Positions 1 to 5,878 of a stretch of 5,878 nucleotides of DNA are shown piece after piece. The first letter of the stretch is position 1; every line of letters starts with the position of its first letter. The stretch spans positions 1 to 5,878 of the forward strand of contig JAJPZL010000367.1 in NCBI GenBank assembly GCA_021204375.1. The letters run 5' to 3'. This DNA is from Bacteroides sp. Its GTDB lineage: Bacteria > Bacteroidota > Bacteroidia > Bacteroidales > Bacteroidaceae. Both the position numbers and the translations under genes were made by a program. The notes under the pieces were generated by a model that had not been told where the DNA came from, searched no databases, and was given only the letters and a program-made list of their open reading frames with translations.

Positions 1-6
1 ATTCAT

Positions 7-35
7 ATGATGTTCAATAAATCAACGGACATCAT
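7..35. repeat. Inverted repeat downstream of the susD-like gene
   Basis: ATGATGT at 7-13 and ACATCAT at 29-35 are perfect 7-base inverted copies around a 15-base loop, about 35 bases after the susD-like stop codon. A second, AT-only palindrome lies at 51-69 (AATTAATA, loop TGT, TATTAATT) and overlaps that stop codon. Neither is followed on the minus strand by a run of U, so neither is a convincing intrinsic terminator. They could be weak 3' structures protecting the mRNA, or chance in AT-rich sequence. Confidence 0.25.
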
Positions 36-67
36 GCGGATAATCATATAAATTAATATGTTATTAA

Positions 68-2383
68 TTAATAACCATAATTCTGATAGGCACTTTTTGC
101 ATTTGCATCCAGGTGCTTACCGTCTTCATCCGTCAACAGATCCAAAAAGGACTGATGGATCGGTTTCAAGGTATGGAAGGGTTGAAAGTATCCTTTGCCG
201 ATTCCGGTTTGTCCGCGTCCGTCTTCCAGTACATTATCGGCCATATCCCAACGCAAAGTTCTGTCGCTGGTAGCTAACTGGTGATGATAACTGATACGCT
301 CAGCTTGTAAGCCTGAATGGTGAAGACGTTCCAGGTAGAGCATTTCCTGATTGAACTCACGACCAAGTTCATTATAGATGAAATGGAGAAAACGATCCAT
401 ATCACTGGTGGCGGTCGGCGGATAATTTTCAGCTATTGAATTAGCCGATCCACCATCCCAGTAACTCGCATCTACCAACATCGTATTTGTTATATCGGTT
501 ACTACCGGGTAAGGATAGGTTCTCTCTGCTTCCGGTAAATTTTCGCTTCCCGGATAAAGGTAAGCCAATATTTCCGCCCGTTCTTCACCGGGTTTGTAGG
601 CTGCACGCTTACGGACCGCATTGATATCGGAGATCGCATTGGCCGAGTTGGGTCCCTCTTTCCGGCCATAAGCTTCGGCGCAGATCAGGTATGTTTCGGC
701 CAGACGGAATACCGGCATATCTCTTGTTCCATAGAAGGAAGTGTTTCCGGATCTGTTAGGATCGTCATATTTTCTGCTGTTGGGACGTCCTGCCCGGTAA
801 CTACCACTATCCAGCCCGTTGTAGGTCAGAGGATTATAGGCGTATGACTCTGCATCAGCCTGTACAGGAGGACGATAGTAATATTTATCTCCGTCTTTTA
901 TCCAGCGGGCGAATAAAACGAACGGTTGTGCCAATGCCTCTTTTATGTCAATAGCAGTTGCCTTGGTATTTTCCAGGAATGCAATCCCTATATTATCTGT
1001 TCCGATCTTATGGTCACCGGCAACAGCCGCACGGTTATAAGAGGGTCTGGTATAAGTAGAGCGGATATAGGTATTAAAATAGTCTGCCTGTTCCGGCGTC
1101 CATACATACGTGGTATTGTTCTCGTCCTGATAATCATAATAATCCAGGTTAGGAGCCGCCGTTGTAGTGGTACCTCCCAACAATCCGGCTTTAAATTCCA
1201 GACGGAATGTTTTCTGGTAACGGGAATCTGCAAACTTGTTGGTATAGACATCATACCCCCAGTCGTTGTTATGGACTCCGGGTTGTGGGTTTGTGCCATA
1301 TTCCTATAAAGCAGTGGGAATACCCCATTTGGAATTTACATAAGAGGAAGAAAAATAGGCTATCGCTCTCATTCCGTAACGGGTATTATCAGCACTCCCG
1401 GCCCCAAATACAGCGACCAGAATCACTTCTTTACTGCTCTCATTGGAATAATCATCTACTTCCCGTCTGAAGATATTATGAAAATCGGGTTCCAGCTCAT
1501 AGTTACTACTATTGATCACCTGCGAAGCAAAATAGATACAGGAGTCCAGATCCGAAGTCTCATTCCCTCCTTTATAAAGCATACCTAAATAAGAGTTAGG
1601 ATTAGAAGTATCAATGGTACCATCCGCATTCCGGCCATATTCCGAAGTGCCATACTTCACTCCCTGGGCACGCTGCAAATAGAGTTTGGCCAGGAAATGA
1701 GCGGCAGCATATTTAGTAATACGTCCGAATTCACTGGTAGTAACTGTTTCCGGAAGATTCTCCCATCCATATCTCAGGTCAGCGATCATCATCTCATAGA
1801 TATCTTTTGAAGGAGTACGGGGAAAATTATAATTGCTGGGTAAAGCTATCGTATAATCTGTTCTTGCATAAAAATCTCCTATTAAACTGTTAAGAGCGTG
1901 GTAGCACATAGCCCGGTTAAAAAGTGCTTCGGAAAGACGCATATTGGCATACGCTTCATCCGTAGCAAATTTACTCTGTCCTGCTCCGGAACGGATCGTT
2001 TCAATGGCCCGGTTACAATCGTTGATCATCGGGTACATACCCTGCATATTGGTTTGGTGGTGTCCCATAAAATCTGCCAGGCTTGTACCGGTTCCACCCG
2101 AGGGAGCCCATACACTGGGAGAATAATTATCTCTGGTAAGTCCTCCCTGGGCAACTCCCATATCGTGCCCGATCTCCAGGTTCATGATCCCGAAGCTCTC
2201 TGAATATTTATAACGCATCGCATTATAGGTACTTACAATAAGCTGTTCCAGCCCCTGTTCTGTCTCAAAATAGTCCTGTGTAATAGTAGCAACCATCTTC
2301 TCTTCCAGAAACTTGTCTGTACAGGAGAAGTCTGCTACGGCAACTATTAAACCTAATATATATTTTACATATCGCTTTTTATT
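68..2383 (-). pseudogene. SusD/RagB-family nutrient-binding outer-membrane lipoprotein, one in-frame amber and no start codon
   Basis: An intact homologue is a TPR-rich alpha-helical lipoprotein on the cell surface that captures the substrate and caps the SusC barrel. The frame runs 771 residues to TAA at 70-68, on the long side for the family. From its first codon (AAT, 2383-2381) it encodes a basic stretch (NKKRYVK), a hydrophobic core (YILGLIVAVA) and a lipobox-like DFSC with Cys at residue 21, followed by TDKFLEEK, a typical mature SusD N-terminus. Family features include TITQDYFETEQGLEQLI near the start, ALFNRAMCYHAL and AAHFLAKLYLQRAQ (TPR helices), RLAETYLICAEAYGRK, and the C-terminal YNELGREFNQEML block ending in AYQNYGY. 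An in-frame TAG at 1306-1304 (residue 360) splits it after GIPTAL; downstream, EYGTNPQPG and NDWGYDVY continue in the same frame. No ATG, GTG or TTG lies between the upstream in-frame TAA (2386-2384) and the internal ATG at 2296, which is too late to include the signal peptide. It follows the susC-like gene by 14 bases, the usual operon order. Confidence 0.92.
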
Positions 2384-2400
2384 TTATAAATAAACTATTA
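2384..2400 (-). other. Junction between the susC-like and susD-like genes
   Basis: The susC-like frame ends in TAA at 2400-2398, immediately followed by an out-of-frame TAG. The susD-like frame is closed upstream by TAA at 2386-2384 and opens at 2383. The spacing of 14 bases is typical of co-transcribed, possibly translationally coupled susC/susD pairs. The stretch TTTATAAAATAAAAAGCG is where the ATG of the lipoprotein should be, but only ATA triplets are present. There is no recognisable Shine-Dalgarno sequence. Confidence 0.6.
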
Positions 2401-5400
2401 GAATCCGAAACGTACTCCCAATATATAACTACGGGTAATAGCTGTGTTGTTGGTCTGACCTCCCACTGCATTTGTATCATTATTTCCCATTTTATCCCAT
2501 CCGGTAGTATCGTCCGGGTTGATACATAACTTCACCAGTTCGTTACCAAAGATGAACGGGTTCAGTACCTGGGCATACACCTGAGCACTGCTCAAGCCAA
2601 TCTTACGCAGGAACTAGTCCGGTACTGTATAAGAGAGAGCAATATTACGTACGATCACCATATTGGCTTTGGTATAGTTCATGGCATAATTCAAACTGTT
2701 ATGTGCGGCTGTAGTAGGCTGTGGATACTTTCCACCCGGATTTTCCGGACTCCATACATCTTTTTCCACACGACGGCCATATGTCTGTAAACGTCCGAAG
2801 TAGATATTACCCATACGGGAATAGATAAATGAGTTAAGCTCCCAGTTCTTATAGGTCAGTGCTATATTCATACCTCCTACCCAGTCCGGGCTGAAAGAAC
2901 CCAATACTTTCTTATCCTCAATATCGATAGTACCGAATCCGTTATCCAGGAAGGTGCGGGTACTTCCATCCGTCAGTGTTACGGTTTTTAAGCCTTCTGT
3001 CCCTTCCGGTACTAAAATAAGATCCTGGTCTGCTACTTTGGCCTGTCCCGGAATATAGTTCAGACCACAGGCACTATAAATAGCCATTAACTCCTGGTCT
3101 TCCGGGGTGTCCTGCCACAAACGTTCATATTTGTAGTTCCAGGCTACCCGCAGCGGTTGACCCACAAATCAGCTTTTACTTCTGTCTTCCAGGTTACCGT
3201 CCGAAAGTTCTACGATCTTTTCACGGTTCAGTGAGAAGGTAAAGTCCGTACGGAAAGTAAAGTTACGGGTCTGCACATTCACGGTAGAGAGGGCGATCTC
3301 AATCCACTTATTCTGCGTCTTACCTACATTATCCTGCAAGGATACATACCCTATTACAGAACTAACACTGCGGTCCATCAACAGGTCGGATATTTTGGAG
3401 ATATAATATTCCAATGAACCCGAAATGCGATTGTTCAGCACACCGAAATCCAGACCGATATTGGTCGAAGCCGTTTTCTCCCACCCTAGATTTACATTGG
3501 GCATTACATCTGCTTTAGCCCCCGGGGTATTGCTGGAAACACCTCCTGTTCCAAAAGGAATACTGGCACCTCCGGATGTCATAGATCCTGTAGTCGTGTA
3601 AGGTTTTACAGCCGAGTTACCTGTAACCCCGTAACCCACACGGACCTTTAACTGATCCAGTCAATCAAATCTCTGCATAAAATCTTCCTGATCCAGTTTC
3701 CAGGCTATAGCTGCCGAAGGGAAGAAGTCCCATTTGTTCCCTGCTGCCAGTACCGAAGCACCGTCATAACGACCGGTAAGAGTAACCAGATATTTATCCA
3801 TCAGGGAGTAGTTGATACGTCCCATGTAAGAGGCACGGGTCTGCTCCGAGAAGCTGGAGCCAAACGTACCATCCGAAGTTTTGGATGCCCATAGATTATA
3901 CCACAAAGAGGTAGGATAGGTAACCTCGTAAGCCCGGGCGTTCAGATCTTCATTCCGTGCCTTCTCTGCCGATTGCAGAAGAGTCACTCCCAGTGAGTGG
4001 ATATCACCAAAATCTTTGTTAATGTAGATAAGGTTTTCCAGTGTCCAGGAGAGTTCCTGTTTATGTCTATTGTAAGCTACCAACGGATTACCGGAAGGAG
4101 CCACATTCAGCGGATTGGTCCAGTTCTCTCCCTGGAAACTACCGTTGCGGGAATTCCTGAACTGAGATCCGAAATTAGTACGCAATCTCAGCCAGGGCAA
4201 TAAAGTTACTTCAGCGAACGAACTGAACATCGTACTGTAGCTACGGTTCTCATTCACGGACTCATTGATATTTACCAACAGGTTGTGTTGAGAAACACCT
4301 GTCTGGGCTATTAAGACGTTGCCTTCCTCATCATAAGCCGGTGCATAAGGCATCATATTGACCGCCAAACCGTAAGAGTCCTTAGCCACACTATTGGTTG
4401 AGTTATTTATAATACCGTAGTTCTGGATAGAGTGGGATGCATTCAGCGCCATTCCTACTTTCAGCCATTTGCGCGGGGATATTTCTCCGTTTATATTTAC
4501 GGTAAAACGCTCAAAATCCTGGTCTATCATAGGTGATTCCTGATTCAGGTAAGCAAACGACATATAGAGGCGGGAATTATCCGAACCGGCTGAAAGAGAG
4601 ACCTGGTGATTGTTGGTCAGAGCCGTACGGGTAATCAGGTCCGTCCAGTTCTGTGTAAATACCTTGTCGGAGTTATATACCGGGACCATATCTGCATACA
4701 CCATCGCTTTCTCTTCTGCTGTAACCTGACGCAGGACCGGCGTACCATCTGCATTGAACTCAAATCCGTTGCGGAAAACACGGTCCATATAACTTTCGTT
4801 ACCATACCAGCCCCGTTCGTAATTGGGGTCGGGAGCCGTACCATAGGCACCCCCGTACGTTCCTCCGTTAATCTGGCTTTGACGGGTCCAGTCCATCAAC
4901 TGTCCTGAGTTCATCCAGTCAGTCATGGAATTGATCCTGGAGAAAGTTACGGTACCGTCATAGTTAATCGTTACTTTACCCGCAGTACCCTTCTTGGTAG
5001 TGATCAGTACCACACCGTTTGCACCGCGCGAACCATAGATAGCCGTTGCAGAAGCATCCTTCAGAACTTCCATAGAAGCAATGTCGTTCGAGTTAATATC
5101 GGCAATGAATCCTGCCGTAAGCGGAATTCCGTCTACTACGTAGAGCGGATCATTGTCTGCATTCAACGAACGGTTACCACGGATACGCACTTCACCCAAT
5201 TCCCCCGGACGGTTGTTGGAAGTGATATCTACCACGGGAGCTTTTCCCTGCATAGCCTGCAATGCATTCTGAACAGGACGTTGTTTGATCTGCTTTTCAG
5301 TTACCTGCGTCAGCGCTCCTGTAATATCACTTTTACGCTGAACACCATACCCAACTACGACCAGTTCATCCAAAGCCTTAGAGTCATCCTAGAGTACTAC

Positions 5401-5718
5401 CTGAATGTTGCTCTTTCCCTTTACGGAAACACTCTGTGTTACATATCCGATAAAGCTGATCTACAAAGTCCCATCTTCCGGAACACTGGAGAGTGAAAAA
5501 TTACCATCTATATCGGTAATGGTCCCGTTAGTGGTACCTGCTACTAATGCATTAGCACCGATAATGGTTTCTCCTGTCTGGTCCACCACCGTTCCCGATA
5601 CTGTTTTGGTCTGGGCCCATACACTTACGCTTGCCGCTGATAACAGAGCAATAAGAAATAATCTGGGGAGATACCCCACGCTGATTGACAGCTGTTTTCT
5701 ACCTTTGCTGTTTTTCAT
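2398..5718 (-). pseudogene. SusC/RagA-family TonB-linked outer-membrane transporter, broken by five in-frame stops
   Basis: An intact homologue is a 22-strand outer-membrane barrel that imports glycans or other large nutrients with a SusD lipoprotein, driven by TonB. Read through, the frame is 1106 residues, normal for the family. Residues 1-35 are a signal peptide with a basic start, a hydrophobic core and likely cleavage after VWA. Residues 40-109 are a carboxypeptidase-D-regulatory-like domain (VSGTVVD, then TDIDGNFSL). The TonB-box region LDELVVVGYG is at 116-125. The plug follows, with LYVVDGIPL near 192 and MEVLKDASATAIYGSRGANG near 216-235, the SusC/RagA signature. The barrel ends in LGVRFGF with a terminal Phe, as outer-membrane barrels do. 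There is no STN domain, so it is not an anti-sigma-signalling transducer. Internal stops are TAG 5463-5461, TAG 5391-5389, TGA 3663-3661, TGA 3171-3169 and TAG 2616-2614. All five pieces share one frame, so no net frameshift exists. The start is the ATG at 5718, which precedes the signal peptide directly. The substrate cannot be inferred. The family call is near certain; loss of function is probable unless the stops are read through. Confidence 0.93.
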
Positions 5719-5753
5719 AATAAAAATTAGTTTAACGTAATATAATCAGGTAA

Positions 5754-5777
5754 TCTCTGCGCATGTTAATCCAGAGA
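5754..5777. repeat. Short inverted repeat in the susC-like leader
   Basis: TCTCTG at 5754-5759 and CAGAGA at 5772-5777 are perfect inverted copies separated by 12 bases. They lie between the candidate promoter and the start codon. In the transcript they could form a 6-bp hairpin about 35 bases before the ATG. Such a short stem may be chance; it could also be an operator half-site pair. The rest of 5719-5878 shows no gene, no tRNA-like fold and no Shine-Dalgarno motif. The bases just before the ATG are AT-rich (ATTTTTATT), as is common in Bacteroidota. Confidence 0.25.
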
Positions 5778-5799
5778 GAACTCATAAAAAATCATGTTG

Positions 5800-5830
5800 C
5801 AAACGTAAGGGTTATTCAGACGGCTTTAAA
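5800..5830 (-). promoter_or_regulatory. Candidate Bacteroidales housekeeping promoter for the susC/susD-like operon
   Basis: On the minus strand, TACGTTTG at 5807-5800 matches the Bacteroides -7 consensus TAnnTTTG. Nineteen bases upstream, TTTA at 5830-5827 matches three of four positions of the -33 element TTTG. Transcription would start near 5795, giving a leader of about 77 bases before the ATG at 5718. The spacing is right for the primary sigma factor of this phylum. The imperfect -33 box could mean a weak promoter, dependence on an activator, or decay. ECF-sigma control, common for SusC/SusD loci, cannot be judged because no regulator gene lies in the window. No start site has been mapped. 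Confidence 0.45.
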
Positions 5831-5878
5831 TGGATAATTGTACGAAAGAATGTGAAAATATTCAAAATTGCTTTTGGC

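Noticed and set aside
988..1299. 103-codon minus-strand frame overlapping the susD-like gene.
   Set aside because: It is in another frame from the SusD coding sequence, which continues unbroken through the same bases (NPQPG to the TTG at 1183). It is low-complexity Ile/Arg/Thr-rich shadow sequence.
926..1309. Plus-strand open frames of 60-127 codons across the window, for example 926-1309, 1898-2203, 4606-4908 and 5405-5740.
   Set aside because: All lie antisense to well-recognised SusC/SusD coding sequence, have no family resemblance and no supporting start context.
3169..3663. The two TGA codons as selenocysteine sites.
   Set aside because: SusC proteins are not redox selenoproteins, the flanking residues fit Trp rather than Cys, and no SECIS-like hairpin is evident just downstream of the codons.
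2398..5718. Five separate small genes on the minus strand.
   Set aside because: The pieces are consecutive, in one frame, and each matches the next portion of one SusC protein. The later pieces open only at internal TTG or GTG codons inside conserved motifs.
68..5718. Naming the genes susC and susD with starch as substrate.
   Set aside because: The family is huge and substrate specificity varies. No neighbouring hydrolase or regulator is visible to indicate the nutrient.
1..5878. tRNA, rRNA, CRISPR array, insertion sequence or phage genes.
   Set aside because: No repeat-spacer pattern, transposase motifs, terminal repeats or tRNA-like cloverleaf were seen; the two genes fill nearly the whole window.

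Overview
The window is almost entirely one gene pair on the minus strand: a SusC/RagA-type TonB-dependent outer-membrane transporter (5718 to 2398) followed by its SusD/RagB-type surface lipoprotein partner (2383 to 68). This pair occurs only in Bacteroidota. The protein style (plug motif LYVVDGIPL, MEVLKDASATAIYGSRGANG, SusD tail YQNYGY), the Bacteroides-type promoter (TACGTTTG) and the lack of Shine-Dalgarno sequences point to a gut-type member of the Bacteroidales. The genus cannot be fixed from the sequence.

Layout, read in the direction of transcription. Bases 5878-5719 are a leader with a plausible promoter and no gene. The susC-like frame at 5718-2398 spans 1107 codons from ATG to TAA and keeps one reading frame throughout, but five internal stop codons break it: TAG at codons 86 and 110, TGA at 686 and 850, TAG at 1035. 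A 14-base gap leads to the susD-like frame at 2383-68, which has one internal TAG at 1306-1304 and no usable start codon in front of its signal peptide. Bases 67-1 are an AT-rich tail that may hold the first codons of a further gene.

An intact pair of this kind imports oligosaccharides or another large nutrient. SusD acts as a lid on the cell surface over the SusC barrel, and SusC is powered by TonB. Here both genes are full length with every domain recognisable, but under the standard code neither could make a complete protein. The simplest reading is a recently inactivated, non-functional pair, annotated here as two pseudogenes.

The unusual point is the form of the damage. There are six nonsense codons and no evident frameshift inside about 5.6 kb. 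All six are TAG or TGA, while TAA appears only as the two natural terminators. The TAG codons fall where Gln (or Glu/Lys) would fit, and the TGA codons where family members commonly have Trp. That fits a burst of C:G to T:A changes. It also formally fits TAG and TGA being read as sense codons. The missing susD start and changes at conserved positions favour decay.
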